Shown in pieces: positions 1 through 8,411 of a stretch of DNA of 64,000 nt. Made by a program: the position numbers and the translations under genes. The stretch is taken from positions 6,333,922 through 6,397,921 of the forward strand of contig NZ_CP048289.1 in the NCBI RefSeq assembly GCF_014084105.1, read 5' to 3'. Each line of letters begins with the position of its first letter. Within the stretch, counting starts at the first letter, position 1. The DNA is from Streptacidiphilus sp. P02-A3a (lineage in GTDB: Bacteria; Actinomycetota; Actinomycetes; Streptomycetales; Streptomycetaceae). The notes beneath the pieces are model-generated. The model was not told the DNA's origin. It worked only from the letters and a program-made list of their open reading frames with translations, and made no database searches.

Positions 1-1195
1 TGAACAGGTAGACCACCAGCACCGGGATGGTGCCCATGGTCCCCGACTCGGAGAAGAAGGTGACGGCGTCCAGGTGCCCGGTGGAACCGCCGAGCACGTG
101 GCCCAGCGCCCAGCCGCCGATCACCACCAGCGAGATCGCCACGAAGACCAGGGTGGCGTTGACCGGGGTGCGCCGGGTCGGGTGCACTCGGCCGATCCAG
201 CGCGGCAGCAGGCCCTCGCGGCCGGAGTTGAACAGCAACCTGGCCTGGGCGTTCACCCCGGCGATCAGCGCGCCCAGGGTCGAGGTGAGCCCGGCCAGGT
301 AGGCGCAGCAGGCGAGCACGCCCACGGTGCCCTCGGCCACCGAGACGAACGGGATGTCCGCCTGCCCGAGTCGGCCGACGTCGTAGCCGAAGCCGGTCAC
401 GGTCGCGTAGGCGAAGAGCAGGTAGCTGACCACCATGACGGCGATGGAGGAGAACACGGCGCGCGGCACGTTGCGGCGCGGGTCGTCGGTCTCCTCGGCC
501 AGCGCGGCGGAGTTCTCCCAGCCGATGAACAGGTAGACGGCCAGCGGGAATCCGGCGGCAAGACCGGCGAAGCCGCCGTGGATCCGCGAGGGTTCGAAGG
601 GGGTCAGCGACAGGTGCCCGGCGTGCTGGACGATCACGGTCACCGAGATGACGACCAGGACCAGCATCTCGAAGGCGAAGAAGAACCCGGCGAGCTTGGT
701 GGAGACCGCCACGCCCCGGGTCATCACCAGCACCGCCAGGCCGGTCAGGACCACGGTCAACACCCCCCAGGGGACGGTGACGTGGAAGTAGCGCTGAACG
801 GCGATGGACAGGAAGCCGCCGGAGATCGCGATGATCGAGGACATCGCGATGATGTACCCGCTCACCGCGACCAGCGCGGTGGTGACCGCGCTGGTCGGGC
901 CGAAGGTCCGGCCGACGTAGGTGATGAAGCCGCCGGTGGAGGGCAGCGCCCGGCAGAACTGGGCGAGGGTGTTCCCCAGCAGCGCGACCGCGATCCCGGC
1001 GACCAGGATGGTCAGCGGGGAGGCGACCCCGGCGGTGACCGCGAGGAAGGCGAAGCCGAAGAAGAAGCTCATGGCCGGGCCGATGTTGGCCATGGTGGCG
1101 GCGGCGATGTCGATCAGGCCCAACGCACCCCGGCGCAGCCGGTGTGCGTCGCCGGGCAGCGGCTCGCCGCCGGTCCCTCTCGGGCTGTCGGTCAT
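1..1195 (-). CDS. APC-family amino acid permease (3' end outside window)
   Basis: The frame is open from an ATG at 1195 to base 1, giving 398 residues; the C-terminus lies beyond the window. It is a polytopic membrane protein of the amino acid-polyamine-organocation superfamily: an N-terminal segment with IGPAMSFFFGFAFLA followed by a series of hydrophobic helices, with family-typical GGFITYVGR in the region of helix 3 and GWENSAALAEET at about two thirds. It should import an amino acid or amine with a cation. It lies 78 bases downstream of the aldehyde dehydrogenase on the same strand and probably shares its transcript, so an amine whose breakdown gives an aldehyde is a reasonable substrate guess. 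Substrate cannot be read from the sequence. Confidence 0.85.
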   Translation of the reverse strand, partial: MTDSPRGTGGEPLPGDAHRLRRGALGLIDIAAATMANIGPAMSFFFGFAFLAVTAGVASPLTILVAGIAVALLGNTLAQFCRALPSTGGFITYVGRTFGPTSAVTTALVAVSGYIIAMSSIIAISGGFLSIAVQRYFHVTVPWGVLTVVLTGLAVLVMTRGVAVSTKLAGFFFAFEMLVLVVISVTVIVQHAGHLSLTPFEPSRIHGGFAGLAAGFPLAVYLFIGWENSAALAEETDDPRRNVPRAVFSSIAVMVVSYLLFAYATVTGFGYDVGRLGQADIPFVSVAEGTVGVLACCAYLAGLTSTLGALIAGVNAQARLLFNSGREGLLPRWIGRVHPTRRTPVNATLVFVAISLVVIGGWALGHVLGGSTGHLDAVTFFSESGTMGTIPVLVVYLF

Positions 1196-1273
1196 CTGTG
1201 GTCTCCTTGCATGTCGGCGCTCCTGGTTCGTGCGGTGGGTCATCCCTGTGGTGAGTGCGTGCGGTCGGTGCGG

Positions 1274-2734
1274 TCAGTACGGGTAGTGGACCGGGGTGCC
1301 GGTGACCGTGCGCCAGCGGCGCTCGGTGAACTCGTCGAGGTTGGCGTCGCCGCCGGCCCGGCCGCCGAGGCCGGAGTCGCCGATCCCGCCGAACGGCGCC
1401 AGCGCCTCGTCCTGCGGGGTGGCGTCGTTGACGTGCACCATGGCGCAGGTCAGCCGCTCGGCGACGGCCGCGGCCCGGTGCACGTCGGCGCCGAGGACGG
1501 AGCAGACCAGTCCGTACCGGGTGTCGTTGGCGAGGGCCACGGCCTGTTCGGCGCCGTCGACGACCGCGACCGGCGCGATCGGCGCGAAGATCTCCTCGGT
1601 CCACAGCGCGGAGGCGGGGTCCACGTCGACGACGACGGTGGGGCGGAAGAACCGGCCGTCGTTGGTGCCGCCGGTGAGCACCCGGGCGCCGCCCGCCACC
1701 GCCTCGTCCAGCAGCCGCCGGGCCCGGGCCAGTTGCGCGTCGTTGATGATCGGACCGAGCCCGGTCCGCTGCCGCAGCGGGTCGCCGACGGTGATGGCCG
1801 CCGCCCGGTCGGTCAGGTTGCGCAGGTACGCCTCGGCGACCCGGCGGTCCACGATGTGCCGTCCGGCGCTGATGCAGGTCTGCCCCTGGTAGTGGAAGCT
1901 GGACCAGGCCCCGATCATCGCGGCCTGGTCGACGTCTGCGTCGTCCAGCACCAGCAGCGCGTTGTTGCCGCCGAGCTCCAGCGAGGTCCTCTTGAGCAGC
2001 GACCCGGCGGTACGGGCGATCTCCCGGCCGACCGTGGTCGAGCCGGTGAAGTGGACCATCGCCACGTCCGGGTGCTCGACCAGCCGACGGCCGACCCGCT
2101 CCCCGCCGGGCAGCACCTGGAGGATGCCCGCGGGCGCCCCGGCCCGGGCGAAGAGCTCGGCGATGGCGAGGCCGCCGCTGCCGGGGGTCTCCGGCGAGGG
2201 CTTGAGCAGCACGGCGTTGCCCAGCGCCAGCGCGGGCGCGATCACCCGCATGCCCAGTACCAGCGGGAAGTTCCACGGCGTGATCACCGCGACCAGGCCG
2301 ACCGGTACCCGCTCACAGACCGAGGAGCGCCCGGGGTGGCTGGTCCGCAGCACCTCCCCCACCGGCCGCGACGCCAGCGCCGCGGCCTCGGTGAGCTCGT
2401 CGACCGCCGCCGAGATCTCGTACTCGGCCTTCCCGGCGACGCAGCCGGTCTCCCGCATGATCAGTTCGACCAGCCCGGTGGCGCTCTCCAGGGCCGCCGC
2501 GACCCGCCGCAGCACGGCCGCGCGCTCGCCGTGGCCGCGGGCGGCCCAGTCGCGCTGGGCGGTGACCGCCGAGGCGGCGGCCGCGTCGACGTCGGCCGCC
2601 GAGGCGTCGCCCGCCGTGGCGAACACCTCGTCGGTGGACTTGTCGCGGATGTCCGACCGGCCGCCGTCCAGCGGCGGCTGGAACCGGCCGTCGACGAAGA
2701 CGCAGTCGGCCCAGGGGTGCTGGTGCTTGTCCAT
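1274..2734 (-). CDS. NAD(P)-dependent aldehyde dehydrogenase (benzaldehyde/vanillin-dehydrogenase-like)
   Basis: 486 residues, normal for the ALDH superfamily; oxidises an aldehyde to its acid in the cytoplasm. Visible hallmarks are the cofactor stretch VITPWNFP, the phosphate-binding FTGSTTVGR, the general-base glutamate in LELGGNN and the catalytic cysteine in GQTCISAGR. The closest look is to aromatic-aldehyde dehydrogenases, but the substrate is not certain. ATG start with GGGAG about six bases upstream. The permease gene follows on the same strand. A LacI-type operator sits 21 bases upstream of the start, so expression is probably controlled by the regulator at 10430-11494. A paralogue (49011-50444) lies in the right-hand catabolic locus. 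Confidence 0.92.
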   Translation of the reverse strand: MDKHQHPWADCVFVDGRFQPPLDGGRSDIRDKSTDEVFATAGDASAADVDAAAASAVTAQRDWAARGHGERAAVLRRVAAALESATGLVELIMRETGCVAGKAEYEISAAVDELTEAAALASRPVGEVLRTSHPGRSSVCERVPVGLVAVITPWNFPLVLGMRVIAPALALGNAVLLKPSPETPGSGGLAIAELFARAGAPAGILQVLPGGERVGRRLVEHPDVAMVHFTGSTTVGREIARTAGSLLKRTSLELGGNNALLVLDDADVDQAAMIGAWSSFHYQGQTCISAGRHIVDRRVAEAYLRNLTDRAAAITVGDPLRQRTGLGPIINDAQLARARRLLDEAVAGGARVLTGGTNDGRFFRPTVVVDVDPASALWTEEIFAPIAPVAVVDGAEQAVALANDTRYGLVCSVLGADVHRAAAVAERLTCAMVHVNDATPQDEALAPFGGIGDSGLGGRAGGDANLDEFTERRWRTVTGTPVHYPY

Positions 2735-2754
2735 ACGTGGCTCCCAAGGAGGTA

Positions 2755-2768
2755 GGTAAGCGCTTTCC
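2755..2768. promoter_or_regulatory. Putative LacI-family operator in front of the ALDH gene
   Basis: GGTAAGCGCTTTCC differs by one base from the 14-bp core of the perfect palindrome at 11512-11527 next to the LacI gene. The GCGC centre is typical of LacI-family operators. It lies between the ABC permease stop (2813) and the ALDH start (2734), so it would control the ALDH-permease unit separately from the upstream ABC operon. Confidence 0.7.
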
Positions 2769-2812
2769 CAGAAGGTGTGCGGGTGGTGGCGCGGGGCACC
2801 GGCCCGGGGCGG

Positions 2813-3658
2813 TCAGCCCTTGACGGCGCCCGCCGAAAGACCGCCGACGACGAAGCGCTGGAAGGCGACGGCCAACAGCACCGGCGGCACCGAGGCGATC
2901 AGGCCGCCCGCCGCGACCAGTCCGAAGTCGGTGCTGTAGCGGCCGGTGAAGTCGGCGATGGCCACCGGGATGGTCTTGGCGTTGGTGGAGGTGAAGATCA
3001 ACGCGTACAGGAACTCGTCCCAGGCCAGGATGAAGGCGAACATGATGGTGGCGAAGAGGCCGGGTCGGGCGGCGGGCAGGATCACCCGGAACAGCGCGCC
3101 CATCCGCGAGCAGCCGTCCACCCGGGCCGCCTCCTCCAACTCGGCCGGGATGCTGAGGAAGTAGTTGCTCAGGATCCACAGCACGAAGGGGGTGACGTAG
3201 GAGCAGTAGATGATGATCAGGCCGAGGTCGGTGTCCAGCAGCCCCAGCGCGCTCATGGTCAGGTAGAGCGGCACCAGCAGCGCGATCGGCGGCAGCATGT
3301 AGGTGGCCAGGAAGACCATCATGGTGGCCCGTCGGAACCGGAACCGGAGCATCGCGAAGGCGTACGCGCCCAGGATGCCCACCGCCATCGAGATGATGAC
3401 GGTTCCGCTGGCGACCACGGTGGAGTTGATGATCGACTTGCGGAAGGCCCCGGCCACGTCCTGGCCGCTGCCGCTGAAGATCGCGCTGTAGCGGCTGAAG
3501 TCCAGGTGGCTCGGTATCCACCGGTAGGGCCGGGCGGTCAGCGCCGCCGGGGGCGTGACGCTGGCGGTGACCATCCAGGCGAACGGGGCCAGGATGACGG
3601 CGGCGACCAGCAGGGCCGCGCAGTGGGTGAAGATCTGGAACCGCTTGCCGGGTTTCAC
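2813..3658 (-). CDS. Carbohydrate ABC transporter permease, MalG type
   Basis: 281 residues with about six membrane helices and the cytoplasmic EAA loop (EEAARVDGCSRMG) that docks on the ATPase. It is the second permease of a CUT1-family sugar importer and should pair with the preceding gene. No ATPase gene is present nearby; Streptomyces CUT1 importers commonly use a shared MsiK-type ATPase encoded elsewhere. The GTG at 3658 is chosen because it overlaps the upstream stop (ATGTGA) and no Met occurs before the second half of the first helix. Confidence 0.9.
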   Translation of the reverse strand: MKPGKRFQIFTHCAALLVAAVILAPFAWMVTASVTPPAALTARPYRWIPSHLDFSRYSAIFSGSGQDVAGAFRKSIINSTVVASGTVIISMAVGILGAYAFAMLRFRFRRATMMVFLATYMLPPIALLVPLYLTMSALGLLDTDLGLIIIYCSYVTPFVLWILSNYFLSIPAELEEAARVDGCSRMGALFRVILPAARPGLFATIMFAFILAWDEFLYALIFTSTNAKTIPVAIADFTGRYSTDFGLVAAGGLIASVPPVLLAVAFQRFVVGGLSAGAVKG

Positions 3659-4608
3659 ATCAGGCTCGTCTCGTTGCGGCGCAGTGCGCGCAGGTACACC
3701 GCGCAGAGCAGGAGGATGCAGACCACGATCACGTCGGCGAGCGCCGAACCGAATCCGAACCGCTGGTCGGAGAACGCCTGGACGTACGTGTAGTAGGCGA
3801 TGGTCTGGGTGCCGTTGGCGGGTCCGCCGCCGGTGAGGACATAGACGAGGTCGAACACCTTGAAGGCGTCGATGGTGCGCAGCACCAGGACCACGGACAC
3901 GCTGGGGATCAGCAGCGGCGCGGTGATCGACCAGAAGGCGCGCACCGGTCCGGCTCCGTCGACCCGGGCGCTCTCGTAGATCTCCTTCGGTATCGACTGG
4001 AGACCGGTGAGCAGGAAGAACGCCACCAGCGGGGTGGTCTTCCAGACGTCGGCGAGCACCAGCATGTTCAGCGCGCTGGTGGGGGTGCCCAGCCAGGAGT
4101 GGTAGGCGGAGGTCAGGTGCAGTTGCGTCAGCAGCGCGTTCAGCGAGCCGTACTGGGCGTTGAGCACGCCGCGCCACATGGCGCCGTTGACCACCGTGGG
4201 CAGTGCCCAGGGCAGCACCACCACGGCTCGGAACAGCCAGCGCATCCGCAGCTTCTGCTCCATCAGCAGCGCCAGGCCGAGGCCGAAGAGGAGCTCCAGG
4301 GCGGTGGAGAGGACCGTGAAGTAGACGGTCCGTCCCATCGACGACCAGAAGTCGCTGTCGCTGAAGATGGCGGTGTAGTTGTGCAGCCCGACGAACGGGG
4401 TCGAGCCGGCCACCGCGCTGTTGACGTCGAAGAACGAGATCAGCACGGTGCGGCCGATGGGGTAAAGGATGATGCCGAAGACGACGACGGCGGAGGGCAG
4501 CAGCAGGAGTGCCGCGAGCCTGCCCTGGGAGGCGGGGCGCCGGGGCTTGCGGACGGGTGCCGCGCGCTCGCCCGTCTTTCCGGCGGATCGGTGCTGGGTG
4601 AGGGCCAC
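3655..4608 (-). CDS. Carbohydrate ABC transporter permease, MalF/UgpA type
   Basis: 317 residues. A basic N-terminal tail is followed by six predicted membrane helices and an EAA loop (YESARVDGAGPVRAF). First permease of the sugar importer whose binding protein ends just upstream (4612). The stop overlaps the GTG of the next permease, so the two are translationally coupled. Sugar specificity is not visible; the kinase and SIS genes around it suggest an amino sugar or sugar derivative. Confidence 0.9.
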   Translation of the reverse strand: MALTQHRSAGKTGERAAPVRKPRRPASQGRLAALLLLPSAVVVFGIILYPIGRTVLISFFDVNSAVAGSTPFVGLHNYTAIFSDSDFWSSMGRTVYFTVLSTALELLFGLGLALLMEQKLRMRWLFRAVVVLPWALPTVVNGAMWRGVLNAQYGSLNALLTQLHLTSAYHSWLGTPTSALNMLVLADVWKTTPLVAFFLLTGLQSIPKEIYESARVDGAGPVRAFWSITAPLLIPSVSVVLVLRTIDAFKVFDLVYVLTGGGPANGTQTIAYYTYVQAFSDQRFGFGSALADVIVVCILLLCAVYLRALRRNETSLM

Positions 4609-4611
4609 GGG

Positions 4612-5940
4612 TCAGCTCGCCATCAGCGGTGCCGAGGCCTTGACCGCGTCGTCCAGGGCCTGTTGCGGCGTCTTGTTGCCGAGCAGCGCGTTCTGCAGCT
4701 CGACCTGGAGGTTCTTGGAGATGGCGTTGTAGTTGACCACCTGCGGGCGCACGATCAGGTCGTCGAGCTGCTCGGCGGCGGCGGTGAAGGTCTCCGGGGC
4801 GACCCGGGTCACCGCCGGGTCGGTGTACGAGGCCCGCCAGACCGGCAGCGCGTCGGCGGCGTAGGGGTCGGTCTGGGCCTGGCTGGTGAGCCATTCGAGG
4901 TAGGTCCAGGCGGCGTCCTGGTTCTTGCTGCCCGCCGAGATGGCGAGCGCCATCGCGCCGTTGACGCCGGGGCGCTTGCCGCTCGGCCCGGCCGGGGTCT
5001 GCACGCACTCGACCTGGCCGACCACCTTGGAGTTGGCCGGGGTGTTCGACGAGCCCAGGTAGTAGGTCCAGTTCAGGCCCATCGCGGCCTGGCCGTTGTT
5101 CATCGTCTTCTCGACGTCCTGCTCCAGGAAGGTGGTGGACGCGGGGTTGCTCAGGCCGTCGACCAGGGTCTGCCGCATCCAGCTCAGCGCTTCGACGGCG
5201 CCGCCCTGGTTGACCGCGAGCCGGCCCGAGGCGTCCAGGAAGCTGCCGCCGAACGCGCCCACGAGCTGCGTGTAGTCGCACATGATGGCCTCGGCCTGGG
5301 ACCAGCTCCAGGCCAGCGGGTACTGCACGGTGCCGGTGCGCTTCAGCGCGCGGGCGGCGTCCAGCACCCCGCTCCAGGTGCCCAGGCTGCCGGGGTCGAC
5401 ACCGGCCTTCGCCAGCAGCGCCCGGTTGTAGTAGAAGAACTTGGTGTCCATGCCCCAGGGCACGCCGTAGAACTTGTCCTGGTACTCGGCGGTGGTGAGG
5501 CCGCCGGCGAGCATCGACTGCCGCCAGGCCGCCGGGTAGCGCGCGGTGACGTCGGCGACGATGGACTTCTCGGCGAACTCGGCGGGCCAGATCACGTCGA
5601 TCAGCACCACGTCGTAGGTGCCCGCGGCGGCGGCGGTGACGATCTTGTCGTGCAGCGCCTCGTACGCCACGAAGGCGGGCACGACCTTGATCCCGGGGTG
5701 CTGCTTCTGGAAGCCGGCCGTCATCGCGTCGATGTCGGCGGTGCTGTAGCCGGCCTGCTGCATGAACAGCACGTTGAGGGTGCCGGTGCCCTTGCCCGCG
5801 CTGCCCTTGGGGGCGGAGACGCCGGTGACGCTACAGGCCGAGAGCGCGGCGGTGGCGCCGACGGCCAGGCCGCCGATGAGGAAGCCGCGGCGGGTGGGCC
5901 GACCGAGGTCCTGGGGGGTGCTGAGCCGGGACAGGTTCAT
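4612..5940 (-). CDS. Extracellular sugar-binding lipoprotein of ABC importer
   Basis: 442 residues, family 1 solute-binding protein. The N-terminus carries both a twin-arginine-like RRGFLIGG and a lipobox LSAC with Cys36, so it is probably exported (possibly by Tat) and lipid-anchored on the outer face of the membrane. It captures the sugar and delivers it to the two permeases encoded immediately downstream. Its ATG overlaps the stop of the upstream kinase gene (ATGA), so kinase, binding protein and permeases form one operon read leftward. Confidence 0.92.
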   Translation of the reverse strand: MNLSRLSTPQDLGRPTRRGFLIGGLAVGATAALSACSVTGVSAPKGSAGKGTGTLNVLFMQQAGYSTADIDAMTAGFQKQHPGIKVVPAFVAYEALHDKIVTAAAAGTYDVVLIDVIWPAEFAEKSIVADVTARYPAAWRQSMLAGGLTTAEYQDKFYGVPWGMDTKFFYYNRALLAKAGVDPGSLGTWSGVLDAARALKRTGTVQYPLAWSWSQAEAIMCDYTQLVGAFGGSFLDASGRLAVNQGGAVEALSWMRQTLVDGLSNPASTTFLEQDVEKTMNNGQAAMGLNWTYYLGSSNTPANSKVVGQVECVQTPAGPSGKRPGVNGAMALAISAGSKNQDAAWTYLEWLTSQAQTDPYAADALPVWRASYTDPAVTRVAPETFTAAAEQLDDLIVRPQVVNYNAISKNLQVELQNALLGNKTPQQALDDAVKASAPLMAS

Positions 5941-6905
5941 GGGTGCGTCTCCGTGCTGCTCGACGAATCGGTGCGGGAAGGGCGGGAGTTCGTGGACGCC
6001 GCGGCCAGGGCCAGGGCGCCGGTGACCGGTGGCCGGTCCAGGACGGTGACGGTCAGCTCGGGGCGGCGCGCCGCCAGCAGTTCGACGAAACGGGTGCGCA
6101 GCCGCTCCTGCGACTGCACCACCGCTCCCCCGGCGACCACCTGGTCGGCGTCGATCCCGCGCTGCAACAGCCGCTGGACCAGCAGCGCGAGGTGGTCCGC
6201 GGCCTGGTCGACCACCCGCAGGGCGACCGCCGACCCCTCGTCGGCGGCGGCGAACACCTCCCCCGCGTGGCTGCCCCAGGCGTCGGCCGAGTTGGACAGG
6301 GTCAGCGCCATCGCGAGTTCCGGGCCGTCACCGGCGCCGAGGGCCGCCAGCAGCCGCGGCACCAGCGGGTCCCCGGTCCGGCCGGTGTCCAGCTCGGCCA
6401 GCACCGCCTTGGTCGCCTCGCGCACCAGGCCGGAGGCACCGCCCTCGTCGCCGAGCATCCAGCCCCAGCCGCCGCAGGTCACCAGTTCGCCCCGCGGATC
6501 GCGGGCGACCGCGATCGCCCCGGTGCCGGAGACCACGCCGATGCCCCCGGGCACCCCCATCGACCAGGGCATGAGCTCGGCGTCGTTGACCACCCGGACC
6601 GGGCCGTTGGTCCGGGCCGCCAGCGCCCGTTCCAGGACCCGGCACTGCTCGGTGCTGTCACAGCCGTGCGCGCCGACGCCGAGCGGCAGGTCCAGTGCGG
6701 GCTCCCCGAAGTGCTCGCGGACCAGCCCGGCCAGCGCGGCGGCGTCCCGCTCCGGCGACCTGGTGCGCCAGCCGGAGGTGGCGACGGTGCGCTCCTGGAC
6801 CGCGGCCCCGGGGCGGGTGATCGCGAGATGGGTCTTGGTACCGCCGATGTCGATGCCCACCACCGCTGCCGCGGCGGGGGCTCGTTGGGCTTCGGGGAGC
6901 CGCAT
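5937..6905 (-). CDS. BadF/BadG-family sugar kinase (N-acetylglucosamine-kinase-like)
   Basis: 322 residues from the ATG at 6905 (an in-frame GTG at 6917 and ATG at 7001 are alternatives). ASKHA-fold ATPase: phosphate-1 motif GIDIGGTKTHLA at the N-terminus, central GTGAIA, and the GGWGWMLGDEGG stretch typical of the BadF/BadG and N-acetylglucosamine kinase group. It probably phosphorylates the sugar brought in by the ABC importer encoded directly after it. The gene is first in a four-gene operon and faces the ROK regulator across a 280-base divergent region. Confidence 0.85.
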   Translation of the reverse strand: MRLPEAQRAPAAAAVVGIDIGGTKTHLAITRPGAAVQERTVATSGWRTRSPERDAAALAGLVREHFGEPALDLPLGVGAHGCDSTEQCRVLERALAARTNGPVRVVNDAELMPWSMGVPGGIGVVSGTGAIAVARDPRGELVTCGGWGWMLGDEGGASGLVREATKAVLAELDTGRTGDPLVPRLLAALGAGDGPELAMALTLSNSADAWGSHAGEVFAAADEGSAVALRVVDQAADHLALLVQRLLQRGIDADQVVAGGAVVQSQERLRTRFVELLAARRPELTVTVLDRPPVTGALALAAASTNSRPSRTDSSSSTETHP

Positions 6906-7185
6906 AAGATCTTTCACCGAACTCTCAGTTCTCAGATGCCGACAACGCCACAGGTCGGCACTTACCTCGCCGACCGAGCCCCAACACTGCCCAATCAGCA
7001 CTTTCTACAGCTCAAGAAGGCATAATGTGGACTCTGCACGGTGACCCAACTGGAGGCCCGCACCCTAGCGGGGGGCACCCCAGGCGGTCTGGACGTTCGC
7101 CAGGTTAACTAAGTAGCGGTAGGGCGACAAGGTCAGCCGAGTAACATTGCGATTACTTGGCGGCTCGCCGACGGAGGGGTAGCGA
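6906..7185. promoter_or_regulatory. Divergent promoter region between sugar importer operon and ROK regulator
   Basis: A 280-base non-coding region separating divergent genes. It contains TTAACTAAGT at 7105-7114, which resembles the core of the proposed ROK operators at 48951 and 52253 (TTAACTTAAGT). On the minus strand TTGGGT and CATTAT, 16 bases apart, around 7022-7049 could serve as a weak promoter for the kinase operon. A good ribosome site (GGAGGGG) precedes the ATG at 7186. Confidence 0.45.
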
Positions 7186-8349
7186 ATGAGCACGGCGCCG
7201 ACCACGGAGCGCTATGAACTGACCGACAGTGCCCGCGCGGTGCTGCGCGCGCTGGCGCTGGGAGACCCGGCGAGCCGGCCCGCCCTCGGCGAGGCCCTGG
7301 GCCTGTCCAAGGTCACCATGTCGGTGGCGGTCTCGGACCTGCTGAAACTGGACCTGGTCGAGAGCCGGGGCACCTCGCGCGGACCCACCGGGCGCAGCGC
7401 GGTGCTGTACTCGGTGGCACCGGCGGCCGGGCACGTGCTGGGCATCGAGGTCGGCGCGACCCGGCTCCAGGTGGCCGCGCACAGCCTCGACGGCGGGCAG
7501 ATCGCGGCCCGGACCGAGGCACTGCCGCGGCACAACCTGAACGTCACCGAGGCGGCCTCCAGCGCGGCCCGGAAGCTGACCGAGCGGGTCCGCGCCGATG
7601 TCGGCGACAGCAACGGCCCGCTGCTCGCCGTGGTGATCGCCGCGCCGACGCTGCCCACGCTGCCGACCCGGAACTCCGGAGCCAACCAGCTGCTGGACGG
7701 CGTCCAGCAGCTGGCGACGCAGCTGCCGGTACCCGCCGACGTACCGGTGATCGTGGAGAACAACGTCAACTGCGCGGCACTGGCGGAGCACCGGATCGGC
7801 GTCGCCCGCGACCGGGAGATGTTCGCCTACCTGCAGATCGGGGTGAAGATCGGCGTCGGCATCGTGGTCGGCCACCGGCTGCTGCGGGGCGCCCACGGCG
7901 CGGCCGGCGAGGTGGCCATGGGGCCGTTCCCCTGGGCCCCCGGCCTGGCGCCCCGGCGCGCCGGACTGGAGGAGTACCTGGGCTCGGACGCGCTGATGCG
8001 GCGTTGCGCGGCGGCCTGGCCCGCCCGTCGGGGGCCCGCGCCGCAGGACGCCCAGGCCCTCTTCGACGCCGCCGCCCAGGGCGACGCCACCGCCCGGCAG
8101 TTGGTCGACCAGCACGCCCGCGACATCGGCGGTCTGGCGGTGGCGGTGCTGTCGGTGATCGACCCGGGCCTGATCGTGCTCGGCGGCGGTGTCGGGCAGA
8201 ACCAGCTGGTCGTGCCGGAGGTCCGCCGCACCGTCCAGGAACTCGCCTGGGACACCGAGGTGACCGTGGGCGCGCTCGGCGACCACGCCACGCTGCTCGG
8301 CGCGGTGCACACCGCGATCGACCGCGCCCTGGACCGCATCGCCGGCTGA
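7186..8349 (+). CDS. ROK-family transcriptional regulator
   Basis: 387 residues. An N-terminal winged HTH (helix pair around LGEALGLSKVTMSVAVSDLL, residues about 35-55) is fused to a sugar-kinase-like ROK domain with the signature LQIGVKIGVGIVVG ... GAAGEVA. The usual zinc-binding C-x-C-G-x2-G-C-x-E motif is absent; the matching stretch reads PGLAPRRAGLEEYLG without cysteines. It probably represses the divergent kinase/ABC operon and responds to the imported sugar or its phosphate. The other ROK protein in this window (47614-48843) keeps the cysteines. Confidence 0.88.
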   Translation: MSTAPTTERYELTDSARAVLRALALGDPASRPALGEALGLSKVTMSVAVSDLLKLDLVESRGTSRGPTGRSAVLYSVAPAAGHVLGIEVGATRLQVAAHSLDGGQIAARTEALPRHNLNVTEAASSAARKLTERVRADVGDSNGPLLAVVIAAPTLPTLPTRNSGANQLLDGVQQLATQLPVPADVPVIVENNVNCAALAEHRIGVARDREMFAYLQIGVKIGVGIVVGHRLLRGAHGAAGEVAMGPFPWAPGLAPRRAGLEEYLGSDALMRRCAAAWPARRGPAPQDAQALFDAAAQGDATARQLVDQHARDIGGLAVAVLSVIDPGLIVLGGGVGQNQLVVPEVRRTVQELAWDTEVTVGALGDHATLLGAVHTAIDRALDRIAG

Positions 8350-8398
8350 CCCCGGGCCCGGCCGCCGCGCCGGGGCCGGGCGGCGGTCGGGCCCGGGG
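8350..8398. terminator. Bidirectional terminator hairpin
   Basis: Perfect 11-bp outer arms (CCCCGGGCCCG at 8350-8360 and its complement at 8388-8398) plus an inner GCCGCC/GGCGGC stem. It sits between convergent genes ending at 8349 and 8412, so it can serve both. No T-run, as is common in actinomycetes. Confidence 0.75.
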
Positions 8399-8411
8399 CC
8401 GCCGGGACCCG

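Noticed and set aside
74-2755. 893-residue open frame on the plus strand across the permease and ALDH genes
   Set aside because: Gly/Asp/Gln/Arg-rich composition without motifs; it is the antisense of two clear genes.
2813-5281. Single 822-residue protein covering permease and binding-protein region
   Set aside because: Only its last third (the MalG-type permease) is protein-like; the rest is an out-of-frame reading of the upstream permease and binding-protein genes, and a coupled GTG start exists at 3658.
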